A stretch of DNA of 29,810 nucleotides from Saksenaea vasiformis B4078 (Eukaryota; Mucoromycota; Mucoromycetes; Mucorales; Saksenaeaceae). Location of the stretch: assembly GCA_000697055.1 (NCBI GenBank), contig JNDT01002217.1, positions 1 to 29,810 of the forward strand, written 5' to 3'. The notes below the pieces were generated by a model that was not told the origin of the DNA, did no database searches, and saw nothing but the letters and a program-made list of their open reading frames with translations. Below, piece by piece: positions 29,784-29,810 of the stretch. Within the stretch, counting starts at the first letter, position 1; the number at the start of each line of letters is the position of its first letter. A program made the position numbers and the translations under genes.

Positions 29784-29810
29784 GTAAGTAACTATTATTT
29801 AGAATCATCT

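Overview
The window looks like a transposon-dominated stretch of a fungal genome, most probably an early-diverging fungus (Mucoromycota-like). The basis is the style of the Ty3/Gypsy polyproteins with a C-terminal chromodomain (chromoviruses), Tnp4-type DDE and TNP2/CACTA-type transposases of a kind common in such fungi, and very short (44-53 bp) GT-AG introns. No rRNA, tRNA or CRISPR array is apparent. Species cannot be named from the sequence. All alignments and counts here were made by eye.

Layout. 1-5324 (minus): Ty3/Gypsy element A, cut at its 3' LTR by the window edge; its gag-pol is one uninterrupted frame broken only by stop codons. 5325-7694: a coding scrap, two tandem-repeat blocks (about 66 bp and exactly 31 bp periods), a Tc1/mariner relic, and unassigned DNA. 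7700-19818 (plus): Ty3/Gypsy element B with a perfect 5-bp target duplication (GTTAG). It was hit twice: by a roughly 1-kb dispersed repeat inside gag (9004-10074) and by a complete Ty3/Gypsy element C (12828-18265) inside the integrase. 19876-21282 (minus): a Harbinger/Tnp4-like DDE transposase ending in a chromodomain, with three in-frame TGA codons. B sits just beyond its 3' end.

21283-24342: a mostly non-coding stretch with two intact hypothetical ORFs on the plus strand (22251-22682 acidic; 23054-23695 with a small zinc-type motif that runs into the inverted second copy of the dispersed repeat). 24393-24843: a solo LTR. 24847 to about 28160 (minus): a CACTA/TNP2 transposon whose gene can be resolved into six exons. 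Its upstream end was interrupted by element D, a 5'-truncated Ty3/Gypsy relic (about 28157-29115). 29118-29640 is a long foldback (MITE-like) element, and 29704 onward may be the first exon of a host gene.

Main unusual points. (1) Elements A, B and C have no tRNA-type primer-binding site. In each, the short leader after the 5' LTR is complementary to a segment of the LTR R region just after a conserved AGTCTC box, and the complementary bases change together between families. This is what Tf1-like self-priming would require. (2) All 28 differences counted between paired LTRs are transitions, and several sites read TG in one LTR and CA in its partner, the trace of CpG deamination. The same process explains most in-frame stops while the reading frames stay free of frameshifts. 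(3) Gag carries an unusual pair of zinc modules. (4) A DNA transposase carries the same kind of chromodomain as the retrotransposons around it.
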